From assembly GCA_020081605.1 (NCBI GenBank), contig JAHREC010000049.1:3472001-3536000 (forward strand): 64,000 bases of DNA, written 5' to 3'. Under the pieces are notes generated by a model. The model did no database searches. It had not been told where the DNA came from and saw only the letters and a program-made list of their open reading frames with translations. Origin of the DNA: Albifimbria verrucaria (taxonomy: Eukaryota; Ascomycota; Sordariomycetes; Hypocreales; Stachybotryaceae). The position numbers and the translations under genes are program-made. This document shows positions 22,263-32,957 of the stretch, in pieces; the first letter of the stretch is position 1; the number at the start of each line of letters is the position of its first letter.

Positions 22263-24088
22263 ATGATGCTTTTAGCAGTGTGGAATGCAATCCGCCTTCG
22301 ATGGGCTTCATATCTTGGTGGAAGTATTTGGCAAATTACCCTTGTCCTGGCTATATCTCTCAACCTGATACGATTTATTATTGGCTATTGGCGCCAATAC
22401 CAAGTGAGTGTGCTCCAGGGAGGACTTCTTGTATTCTAACTTCTGCAGGCTGATATCGCTCTTTCACGACTACACCAATGTCAATTACCACCTGAGCTAC
22501 CAAAACAATGGCCCCTAGGGATTGACCGAATAAAGCAGATTTGGGACGCCAATGCTGATGGAAGACTGCTTGCTTTCTTCTGCTCTGTGGCAAATGATTA
22601 TGAGCCCGGGAATACTCTATGCCAATTTTTGCTTTTTGGACCTAGGGCCTTTCATATACTCCGTGCAGATAATGTTGAGGCAATCCTGTCAACCAACTTC
22701 AAAGGTAAGACAGCCCTGTAACATATCGCCTATGTTCTCCAACTCAATCCTATACATAGATTATGGGTTTGGTACTAGATCGGCTGTCATGGCCCCTCTG
22801 CTCGGTAATGGTATTTTCACTCAAGAGGGACAGGCCTGGAAGCGATCTCGAGAACTCTTACGCAAACAATTTTCCCGTGCTCAATATCAAGATCTCGAAC
22901 AGTCTCTGGGCGAACACGTCGAAAATCTTATTTCTCTCATTCCATCGAATGGAGTTGTCGATTTGCAGCCGCTCTTCTTTAGCCTGACGATGGATACTGC
23001 AACAGCACTACTCTTTGGACAATCTGTTTACAGCCTGCGAGCAAACATTGATCAAGCAGCAAAGAATAAAGAATTTGCCGCGAGTTTTAATATTGCACAA
23101 GAGGGACTAGCGAAGCGTGCCCGGTTAGCGCCATTCCATTTTCTTTATAACCCATCGCGCTTCAGAAAGGCATGTCGGACTGTTCATCAGTATGTTGAAG
23201 ATTACTTCAAGGAAAGTCAGCTTCTTGGAAACGATTTAAACCCCAAATAGAACGCGATCAGTACTCTTGGTTTATTGAGCAGTTAGCGGAAGATTCCGCA
23301 TCTACTACTGACCTCCGTGATCAACTGCTCAACGTCCTTCTTGCCGGACGTGATACTACGGCTTGCTGCTTGTCTTGGACTTTGTATGTTTGATATTGAA
23401 TCTTGGATTGAAACGAGCTGACATGTTAGCCGCCTTCTTATTCGTCACAAAGATGTTATGGAGCGGCTTCGACGGGAGATCTCTAGTGTCATGAGGAACG
23501 ACAAGTGTGCAAGTCGAGCACAGATTCGGCAAATGCCATATCTTGCCATTGTCATCAAAGAAAGTATGCCGCATTAAAATTTTTTTATCCTTATTTTTTC
23601 ATTCTTTCCTTCTAATCGAATACTCACTGACGTCAGGTCTCCGTTTGTACCCATCTGTGCCATTGAATGCACGAGAAGCCGTCCAAACCACCGTGCTCCC
23701 AGGAGGAGGAGGGCGCGCGGGTGATATGCCAATTCTTGTGCGAAAGGGAGAAGTGGTGGTATTCTCACAGTATATACACTCGAGGAGGAAGAACATATTC
23801 GGCTCCGATGCCGAAAGCTTTCGACCGGAACGCTGGGAGACTGGTGAACTAGATAATATTGGCTGGGCCTATTTTCCGTTCAACGGCGGCCCGAGGAAAT
23901 GCTTAGGAGAGGACCTGGCTTTGATGCAAGTCTCATACACAGTCGTGCGATTACTGCAGTCATTCCCAGCAATCAAGCTTCCGGAAGGCTACGATATAGA
24001 GCCTACAGGTACCGAAAGACAGACGTTGACGCTGGTGCTTTCAAGCGCAGGCGGGTGTGTTGTTCAGACTGGTGGTAAAATGGAATAA
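22263..24088 (+). CDS. cytochrome P450, CYP52-type (one frameshift)
   Basis: Five exons: 22263-22403, 22449-22704, 22760-23383, 23430-23563 and 23637-24088; all introns are GT-AG, 45-73 bp. Residues 1-47 hold a membrane anchor (SIWQITLVLAISLNLIRFII). Landmarks: LLAGRDTTACCLSW (I-helix oxygen site), ESLRLYPSVP (ExxR), SFRPERW, and the heme loop FPFNGGPRKCLGE with the ligand cysteine near residue 474 of 535. This sequence style matches the CYP52/CYP63/CYP539 group of n-alkane and fatty-acid hydroxylases at the ER. One break: the A-run 23229-23231 needs one more A (gives LLGKRFKPQIERDQ). The substrate is inferred from the family only. No redox partner is nearby. Confidence 0.85.
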
Positions 24089-24365
24089 ACGAATACTGTT
24101 GGCTATATCATTCTATAATGGAGCATGGTTGAGGGAGACGGCTCGGCAACAGGCGGCTATTAGTATCTGTAATTAGATCGAAAATTATGTGCTGGTAAGA
24201 CATGGCCCATGGACCAATAATTGACGTACGTAGCCGCCAACGTCGATGTAACCCTGCTACACATGATTCATCTTTCCTTTACAAACCAACACCATCGCCC
24301 CTTATCATCTGCGTCGCAGCCTATCACTTGCAAACCCACTTACTTGGTGGCAGGCCTTTTCTAAC

Positions 24366-25459
24366 ATGAGTGCGAAGCAAAGGTTGTATGGGATTCCACA
24401 GCTATACATTCCAGATGTGGAGGAAATCGATCTAGAGTGAGAAATCTTCTAGACCTCAAGGCCGATCTGACACTATTTTTAGTATTGTCGCTGTCCATGG
24501 GTTGAATGGTGAGTGTCGCAGGACCTGGACATCGAAAACCGAAAATATTTGCTGGCTTGACCATCCCGAATTTCTACCAAAATAAGTCAAGAACGCTCGC
24601 ATTCTCGCATGGGGATACAATGCGAGTTCTTCATCCATGTCCGGTTCTTTACCATCGAATAACACCATCCACCATCATGCACAAACTCTCGTGGCGAATC
24701 TTAGCGCTGACAGGCAGGTAGAGGCAGCCCTGCTCTTATCCTCCTAGCATTAGGCTGGCTTGGAAGCTTGCAAAAATGTCAAAAAGCCCATCATCTTTGT
24801 CTGTCATTCACTTGGCGGCATAATAGTGAAAAGGGTAGGCGGCTTTGAACGATTCATGGGCATTGGGACTCGACGCTAATGCCTGCAGGCCCTTTCTTAC
24901 TCCCAAACGAGAACAGGGCATAAAGTGTGCCATGAGTATGACATCTTTGCGTCCACAAGCGGCCTTGTTTTCTTCGGAGCTCCCCATGAAGGATCATCCA
25001 AAGCATTCTGGTTGTCTTACCTCCACAAATTTCGATCCATGTTTGGTTTCATCCCTTTCCAAGAGTCTCGCCTAGTGGATGCTCTAAAAAGGAATCGGAG
25101 ACATTACAAAGTGTTACGGAGTTTTTCCTGCCTCTTATGAAACGATTTGATATCTGTTTCTTTTGGGAAATGGAAAAGACAAGCCTTAAAGTGTTTGGAA
25201 GAGATTATATCGTTCCAACTGACAGCGCCGCGCCATTCTACGACGATACTGAAAGAGGTGGAATCCCAGCCAATCATTCAAAAATGGTCAAATTTGATGA
25301 TCCCGTATCTCCGAGTTTTATGATGGTGGTAATGGTTATCACCAGATATAGCGTGAGGGCATTGGACTTACAAAAGAGCGTATGGCGGAAGCCGAGGAAA
25401 CATTGGCGCTGGAGCATCGGAAGAACCTCTCAGCTGCACTGCGACTGATTCGAGGCTAG
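24366..25459 (+). pseudogene. DUF676/SERAC1-like alpha/beta hydrolase (interrupted)
   Basis: Proposed exons: 24366-24436, 24483-24717, 24754-24834 and 24889-25459. Motifs: IVAVHGLNG..RTWTS (oxyanion strand), ARILAWGYNAS, IIFVCHSLGGIIVKRAL (nucleophile Ser in G/H-x-S-x-G style) and GLVFFGAPHEGS. This is the serine-esterase module that in fungi also occurs at the N-terminus of NACHT-type immune-like proteins; here no NTPase follows. Lesions: in-frame TAA at 24593-24595 after PEFLPK; a missing G at 25118-25119 (repair gives VLREFFLPLMKRF); and, in the only frame that continues, a TAG near 25349. The intron 24718-24753 is only 36 bp and doubtful. Two of the lesions are nonsense codons, so this may be a real pseudogene. 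Confidence 0.6.
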
Positions 25460-26375
25460 ATTAATAGAAAAGTCGAAACAAAAAGAGAATTGATTAGATT
25501 AGACTTGAAAGGTAACGGGTCACATTCAAAACCTTGCGCTCGCTCGGTGCTTGGGCCGCAAGGCTTACTTACTCCGATCAAGAACACCGCCAAGGCGCGC
25601 CAATCTAATAAAAGCCTGGAAGCAGGCCCAATTGAGCATTGGGTGGTTGCATTTTGCCTCGAAAACATAGTACACTGATTATAACCGGTACGTTCGGTAA
25701 GGACAAGACCAGTGCCACATCCTTTCGGTAGTATTCATTATACATAATATGCAGGAAAAGATACGAGAACGCATGCAGCAAGGATTTGCAGCTGTTTAAC
25801 AGCAACTGGGCTCTTTGATTGGGATCTTTCCAACCCTGCTTCTACTCAGCGCAACATTGGTCTCTTTTGGGCAGGAGATATCAGATTGTAACCTCAAACA
25901 CCATATGCGTTGAACGGAAATTGCGCATTTCCGAGTGCAACACTACCACACAATACCACTGCAGGTGGCGAAAGAAAGCGAGGCTACTTCTGATAGGCGA
26001 GATGGCAAACAAAGGAGCCGCAGGTTATCTGCATGCTTATGCTGACTGTGTACAGCATGGTGGATTTTGGAAGGAGATTCTAGATTCTTTAAGCCTATTT
26101 GGTGGAGTGTCTTGGCTCCTAGCAAGGCAGTCTAATTCATTCATCTCCATGTAGCAGCGCATCGACCCTTTTTGGACGCCTACATATTATGAGCAGTTAC
26201 GCCGGCCAGAACGCCTTGATGTTCATGGATCTATCCAAACTTGTATAAAGCTTGTCAGAGCCTGCGAGAGTTATAATTTTACGCTCAGACTGGGGCTTAT
26301 CAACCATTGTTTCTCTCGGTTTTGTCTGGAACAGCGCGCCTCATATTTGTAGAGTAATTTCTTCCACAAACAGCC
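25460..26375. other. intergenic with coding-like segment
   Basis: From about 25950 to 26352 the plus strand stays open except for one TAG at 26152-26154, reading in part HAYADCVQHGGFWKEILDSL and, after the stop, CIKLVRACESYNFTLRLGL. It looks like protein-coding sequence, perhaps a decayed exon of the upstream esterase or of another gene, but I recognise no family. TATAAAG at 26244-26250 may serve the subtilase. Confidence 0.3.
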
Positions 26376-29157
26376 ATGGTTTGCTTAACGGGGTTCCTGT
26401 GGCTTTTAGTGGCTGCATCTCTTGGATCGGCAGCGCAAAGTACACGCCCTGTCCCCAACACCATTCCTGGAGCCTATATTATCGAATTTGAGGACGGGCA
26501 GGTAAGTCCAAGCAAGGTCAGATGCCGCAAACCATGATAGTCCTGATACCTACGGACAGGATGTTAAAAACTACGTCTTCAAGCTGAGCCAAACTTTGAC
26601 ACGCGAGTGGATCTAAACTACAAGCTATTCAAAGGTGTTTCTATCCAGCTTCACAATGTTGATAGAGCTGAAGAAGAGGTGGTACAGCTTTCAAGTCTGC
26701 CTGCTGTGAAAAATATTTGGCCTGTTAAGCTTATAAGGCGTCCTGATCCCGAGGTGGAATGGACTGGTTCGTTAAATAAGACGAAGGACCACGTCAGCAG
26801 GAGGCAAGACAGCAACACTACCGAGCCATACTCGCCTCATGTCATGAGTCAAATCGACAGACTGCATGCCAAGGGCATTACCGGCAAGGGCATCAAGATT
26901 GCCGTCGTCGATTCTGGTGTAAGAGACCCTACCTTTTATCAACCCCTGTGATTGATATGACAGTAGACTGACAGAACAATGCAGATCGACTATAAACATC
27001 CCCAACTCGGCGGATGCTTTGGTGATGGCTGCCTTGTGACTAAAGGCTACGACTTTGTCGGAGATGACTACAATGGTTGGGCACCGCCCGTTCCTGACGA
27101 CGATCCAATGGACTGTGACGGCCATGGAACACATGTTGCCGGTATTATCTCTGCAGCAGAGAATGAATTCGGCTTCAGAGGTGCTGCTCCAGGTGCCACG
27201 CTGTTTGCATATCGTGTTTTTGGATGCTCTGAAAGTTCTGTGACCAATGATATTTTAATTGCCGCATTCAACCAGGCATATGAGGATGGTGCTGATATTA
27301 TCACGGCTTCTATCGGCGGTTCATCTGGTTGGTCTGCTGATCCATTGGCTGTCGCCACCAGCCGCATTGTCGACAAAGGAGTTCCCTGTACCGTAGCCGC
27401 TGGAAACTCGGGTGACATTGGACTATTTGACGCTCACACAGCCGCTACCGGCAAGGAGTCGCTGCTGTGGCCTCTTTCGATAACGCAATCATCCCACAGA
27501 ACTGTTACGGTTCCTTTTACACTATCGATGATGGCCAAAACATCGAGTTTCCTTACGACTATAGTTCCCTGACAACTGGGACGGCGTTGCGCGTCCTCTA
27601 TGGGCCACCAGCTACAATCTTAGCAACACCGCAGACGCATGTGAGCCATTACCTGAAGATACACCTGATCTAAGCGAATACATTGTTTTGGTTCGCCGCG
27701 GTTCCTGCGGGTTTCTACAGCAGGCGCAGAACGTGGCTGAAATGGGAGCCCGCTTCCTCATCATTTACAATACCGAACGCGGCTTTCATTCTTTTCATGT
27801 TGGTGGTGTCAAAGGCATCGTTGCCGCTGCTACAGTGCAACGAGCGATGGGCGAAACGTGGGTTGAGGCTCTCGCAGCAGGCTCGCAGGTTATGACAAGA
27901 TTCGTCTTTTGGCAAGAAGCGGAAAAATCACTGTTTAAACTACCGAATACCTTCTCTCCTGGTGCTGTGAGCGCGTTTAGTTCATGGGGTCCGACTTTTG
28001 AAATGAATCCTAAGCCTCAGTTTGGCGCCGCCGGTGCTTCCATATTATCAACCTACCTCACACGATTCGGCGGATATGCTATTATGTCTGGTACCTCAAT
28101 GGCGACTCCACTTGTCGCTGCTGCCTTCTCGCTTGTTGCTGAAGCCCGAGGTACGGTTGATCCGCAGATGATCGAAAACCTTCTCGCTGTGACATCGAAT
28201 CCACAGCTATGGATTGACGAGTCGGGATACAATAGCTTTAAAAACTGGTTAACTCCGCCAGCACAACAAGGCGCCGGCTTGATCCAGGTTTATGATGCCG
28301 CTTACGTCACTACTCTTCTCAAGCCATCGAGCCTATCCTTCAATGATACTGATAATAACAAAGCTCGGAGCTTCAGCATCGGAAATGAGGGCAATGAGGT
28401 CATCACATACAACATCTCGCACGTATCTTCGAACAGCATATATGTCCTGATGGGCGACTCCAAAACGCCTGCTTTGTTCCCAGACGATACTTCCATCGTT
28501 CAAGCCCATGCGAAGCTCAGCTTTAGCGAAACTGCAGTGACTATTGCACCGGGAGAAAAAGCAATCATTGAGGTTACGGCTACTCCTCCTCGGGGAGTTG
28601 ATGTCTCCCGGTATCCTCTATGGTCCGGGTACATAACTGTGAACGGCACTGATGGCTCATCGTTATCTGTTCCGTACCAAGGACTTGCGGCTTCACTTCA
28701 TGACGCGAAGATGCTGTCGGATGACAGTATATGGGTTGCCACCTCAAAGAACCCTTTTCTCGACCCACTTCCACCAAATGTGACGTTTCATTTCCCTCCT
28801 CCTGGTCAGGGCATTAATTATCCTAGATCAAACTCCACGGTTCTGGTAGTAAACCTCAATTGGGGCTCACCTAAAATTGTTGTTGATGCTATAAAATTAA
28901 CTACAGATCCTTCGAATTCTACCGTCCAAGTGCGAGGTGCCAATAGCGTTGGTCGTTTGTCAGACTTCCCATCTCTCTGGGAACCACGTGGACTGTCGTC
29001 CTGGTACTGGAGTGGTGCTTTAGATAATGGAGAGTATGTGCCGCCAGGGAGTTATAAGTTGCTTATCAAAATTTTGCGCATCTTTGGTGATGAGTCTAAT
29101 GAGGAGGATTGGGTTGTCGCAGAAACAACATCTTTCCACATTCGATATATTTCTTGA
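26376..29157 (+). CDS. secreted subtilisin-like serine protease, Vpr-like with PA domain (frameshifted)
   Basis: Exons 26376-26501, 26560-26918 and 26985-29157, introns 58 and 66 bp. Signal peptide MVCLTGFLWLLVAASLGSAA, then an I9-like propeptide (PGAYIIEFEDGQDVK). Catalytic triad: Asp in KIAVVDSG (about 160), His in DGHGTHVAG (about 210), Ser in SGTSMATP (about 532). A PA domain is inserted between His and Ser (YIVLVRRGSCGFLQQAQNVAE). The C-terminal ~300 residues are a beta-rich Fn3-like region with several N-glycosylation sites. Breaks: near 26583 (repair gives KLEPNFDTRVDL), GG 27455-27456 (gives GKGVAAVASFD) and near 27600 (gives WATSYNLSNTAD). Repaired length is 886 residues, normal for the family. 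The enzyme is extracellular; in insect and nematode pathogens such subtilases digest cuticle or host proteins. Confidence 0.9.
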
Positions 29158-29890
29158 TTCTGGTTGACCAGCCTCTGGTAACAAATTACCGCCAGGGCAA
29201 AGGTAGGCTGGGTGAGATCGTCTGTAGGGTGTTTGGCCGCTTACTACCAAAATGCTGGGGGTTCACATAGCAGTTACTGGGAACTGAATACAGTATTTAC
29301 GATAACATGGTAAAATTCCACGACCCAACACGCACTGATTAGGCAGCAATTAGGCAAGACTTGGAAGATTTAATCAGGGTTTGCCTACAAAAGCTCAGCT
29401 ATTCTTTATCATTTTTGTAATTTCAACTCAAAATAACTACATATGGATTTGGTTGAGAATGTGTCACTCAAATCAACAAATCCATTACTAACCGTATATA
29501 ACGCAACTCACTCTAGGATGAGCGCAAACATAATATCATATCGCCTTGTAGGAGTGATTGAATCGTGGGCTGGTGTTTATTTATAGCTCATTGTGGTAAG
29601 GAGTGGGGGCGCAGATGGGTTTTCATCTTCGTTGCCATGTGAGAAGGCTTATGATCGTCTCAACATTGGAGATGTGGGTTTTGGTTATCGCATGGCTGGG
29701 GTTAGTCATGCAAGGCACCCGTGGGTCTCTTTTGCATCCGCTTATCCCTGCTGCCTAGCGTATGCTGGCATTTCTACGTTTTTACTTCAAAACTACAGTG
29801 ACCAAGACCTACACCCACACCGTCCTGCTGGTTTGTTTGCATATTCCAATTGATAGGTGACTGATAGGGATCTAAATCATTGAGGAACGG
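29158..29890. other. intergenic, 0.7 kb
   Basis: Subtilase 3' region and F-box gene promoter. A frame at 29593-29853 has no motif and is not called. Confidence 0.4.
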
Positions 29891-30739
29891 ATGCACACTA
29901 TGGCGTCAACGGCGGATGTGGCCATGAATATGCCTGAGGTTCTCGAACAGATCTTCCTTTTCTCTGATCTGAGGACACTTTTATCCACCCAGAGGGTGTG
30001 TCGGGCCTGGCACAATCTGATCACCCAGTCTCCATCGATTCAGAAGCATCTATTTTTTCAACCAGGCCCAGGCTGTACGGCTGCACGTCTCAATCCATTA
30101 CTATGCGAGTTATTCCCGCAATGGTTCCAAGAGGTCGGAAGTGAGGAAGCTGTTGGTTTGACACCTCGGGACTTTCAGTCTTTGCCATTAGCCAAACCCG
30201 AACTCAACGCAGCTTTCAAACGTGAAGCAGCCAGCTGGAGACGGATGCTACCCCGACAACCCCCACCGAAAAAGCTGAAACATTGCGAATTTTGGTCGTC
30301 ATATGAGTTTTCGGGAATGATTATTTCATCAGTCTCCGAGAAGGATGAAAAGGCTCAAACTGTAGCTGGTGAGCAGCAAGACGAGAAGATATCCCCGTCT
30401 GCACCATTGCGTATGGAAACACTCTATCGACTTGTTTTGGACAAGGATGACCTATTGAACATTTGGCTATTCCTATGGGATGTACCCAACCAGCATGACT
30501 CGATACCAGCCAAGGTTGGTCACAGACGTGTCCCACTTACGAATGGAAGGATCAAAGATGCACTGGATTCGGCCTTGAAAAGAGACGACGTGGTATTGTT
30601 AGAGTTCATGGAGTTTAGCTGCACACCACAAGATGTTGAGGGCTTTGCGGAAGAATACAGGCTTGGTGGGAGGAATATGTTACTTAATACAGAAATATTG
30701 TTTAAAGAGGAATACTATACAAGGGATTTTGGACCTTAG
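29891..30739 (+). CDS. F-box protein
   Basis: One uninterrupted exon, 282 residues. The F-box is at residues 13-55: MPEVLEQIFLFSDLRTLLST followed by QRVCRAWHNLI and SPSIQKHLFF, the normal L-P-x-x-x-L..I-F pattern and the V-C-R-x-W core. The rest carries no recognised repeat and presumably binds the substrate. F-box proteins of this short type occur in large, fast-changing families in Hypocreales and link targets to SCF ubiquitin ligases in nucleus or cytosol; the target is unknown. The start could be the second methionine (29900, MASTADVAM). It is one of the few larger genes here without any frame break. Confidence 0.85.
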   Translation: MHTMASTADVAMNMPEVLEQIFLFSDLRTLLSTQRVCRAWHNLITQSPSIQKHLFFQPGPGCTAARLNPLLCELFPQWFQEVGSEEAVGLTPRDFQSLPLAKPELNAAFKREAASWRRMLPRQPPPKKLKHCEFWSSYEFSGMIISSVSEKDEKAQTVAGEQQDEKISPSAPLRMETLYRLVLDKDDLLNIWLFLWDVPNQHDSIPAKVGHRRVPLTNGRIKDALDSALKRDDVVLLEFMEFSCTPQDVEGFAEEYRLGGRNMLLNTEILFKEEYYTRDFGP

Positions 30740-31767
30740 TAATGATTGTTCGGGAGTTGAGACAGCGAACACTTTCAAAAAACATACAGGCATTCATCTC
30801 GCTATCCTCTGCATTAACCATGGCTTGTTGTCGATCGTTATGGTGGAGAACAATGGACCATGAGATGCAAAACTGCCAAGCCGATTCCAAGACTTTAGCT
30901 TATTCAACTTTCAAAGCCAAGATCAATCGGCACACTCAGTTGCCGAAACACGTGTGAATTAGCTTGGCGCCTGCTATCGTCAATGGGAGAGCAGTGGCAG
31001 AACCTGGGGAAGAAGCCTTGTTCGCCCCTTTCCAAAGCGAAACCCCGTTCGGATGGGATACAATAATTTTGAAACTCGCTCAGGAAAATTTCTTTTCCAA
31101 ATGCCAAGTGCTCAGTTGATGGAGCACGACACTCCGGTCATTTCATGATGCTTGGCACCAGTTTGAGCAATTCCTTGATATTGTTTTCGATAAGCACAGA
31201 GCTTGAGACCCGGAAAACTTTGCTTTGTTAATTTGAAGATAATCCCAGTATTTTCGCCTAATATCTATGCACCATAACATATTAAACATTATGCGTACGA
31301 AGCATTTCCACTTCTCGTATGTAGTCCATTGCAAGACTATTCAAATCTTTAACCCAAGGAGATTTGAGACTCAGGAGATAGGTGTGGCTGATTCACCCAT
31401 TGTAATGAAATGATATGCATCAGCAATAAGATGGCAACACATGCAATGACGGACTTCACGCTCCCGGTCAGGGCCGGGAGGTGTCTCGGCGTGGTGCCGC
31501 CCCGCCGTTGACCCGCCGTTTCGTGGAACCTAATTTTCCGATAGTTCTTGACGGGCCATGTGTGGGTATGGTAGTCGGAGATAGATGCATACATGTGTAG
31601 GTAGAACCGCCAAGTTGGGAACCTGGCTGGTGAGAGGGATCTGATATGGCGAGTGCTCATATGTATATATCTTAGCAGATGATCTCTTGCACTTGTTGTC
31701 ACGAGCTCAGCCAGCAGGTCCCTTCGACTTCTACACCCCCATCACCAGTTTGGCCAAGCATTTCGCA
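30740..31767. other. intergenic, 1.0 kb
   Basis: No gene is supported. A GC-rich patch lies near 31470-31515. TATATAT at 31664-31670 is a possible TATA box for the pectate lyase. Confidence 0.4.
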
Positions 31768-32957
31768 ATGGTGTACATCATCAAGTACCTGGTCGCCGCT
31801 CTGCCAGCTGCCCTGGCGGCCGATATCTTTGTTTCTCCCAATGCATCAAACACCGGAAACGGATCTAGTGGTTCTCCTTACCGCAGTATTCAAGATGCTG
31901 TGGACTCAGCCCAAGCTGGCGATACTATATACCTCCGTGGCGGTACTTACCGTCCTTCTAGCAACATTCACTTCAAGAAGAAGGAACCTCCACCAAGCGC
32001 TACACTATCTCCTCCTACCAATCTGAAGAAGTTATTATCGATGGCAACAACATGCCTGGAACACCCGCACCTCTTGGCGCTAGCCTTCCAAACAGCGAGC
32101 GGGGCATTTTTCACGTAGAAGGCGCCGAGTACTGGCGCTTCATCCACATCACCTTTACTCGAGGACCGTACGGTGTATATGTTAAAGATTCCCACAACAA
32201 CTACTTTGAACGCTTGACGACGCACAGCAACTACGAGACCGGCTTCCACATGCAAAACAGCATCTCCAACAACGAGATCGTTTACCTTGATACCTACAAT
32301 AATGCTGATCCCCGCAACAATGGCCAAAATGCCGACGGCATGGCTATCAAGGAGGGTTCAGGTGCAGGAAACGTCATCCGGGGTATTCGAAGCTACGAAA
32401 ATGCCGACGACGGTATTGACCTGTACGAATTCACTTCATCCGTCACCATCACCGATAACATTGTCTTTGATAACGGCATCAACCGTTGGGGTTTCAACCC
32501 TTACCGGGGCGATGGGCTCGGCATCAAGCTGGGTGGTGGTTCCGTGGCTAATCGCCGCCCAGTGAATCACGTTGCACGAAACAACTTTTCTTTCCGAAAT
32601 CGTCAGGGGTTCAGTGATAACAATATGCCTGGAGACATGACGCTTATCCACAACACTGCGTGGAAGAACCGTGAGGAGGGCTTCAACCAGCGCTCCGCCG
32701 ATGCTACATACACCAATAACCTGGCAGCCAACAATGCCGATACGAGCAACCTCTCAGGCCAAAATGCCTTGCGAACCAATGTGCGTCAGAGCGGCAATAA
32801 CTGGGAGTCTGGTGGCTCGTTTCGCGATAGTGATTTTATCGCCACGAGCACCAGCTTGGTCAAGGGACGCCGTCAGTCCAACGGCAAGATTGTGCCTAGT
32901 GATTTCCTGCGTCCAGCCAATGGCCGCAACTATGGTGCGACTACACAATGGGTGTGA
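31768..32957 (+). CDS. pectate lyase, polysaccharide lyase family 9 (one frameshift)
   Basis: The ATG at 31768 gives MVYIIKYLVAALPAALA, a signal peptide, and is preferred over the upstream start of the open frame. The mature enzyme begins ADIFVSPNASNTGNGSSGSPY with SIQDAVDSAQAGDTIYLRGG, the first coil of a right-handed beta-helix. The PL9 core follows: YENADDGIDLYEFTSS (Ca2+-site aspartates), NGINRWGFNPYRGDG and GIKLGGG (catalytic lysine), then DNNMPGDMTLIHNTAW. One break: GG at 31983-31984 needs one G (gives KKKGTSTKRYTIS). Repaired length is 396 residues. It cleaves polygalacturonate by beta-elimination outside the cell, pointing to plant-tissue contact. Confidence 0.9.
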
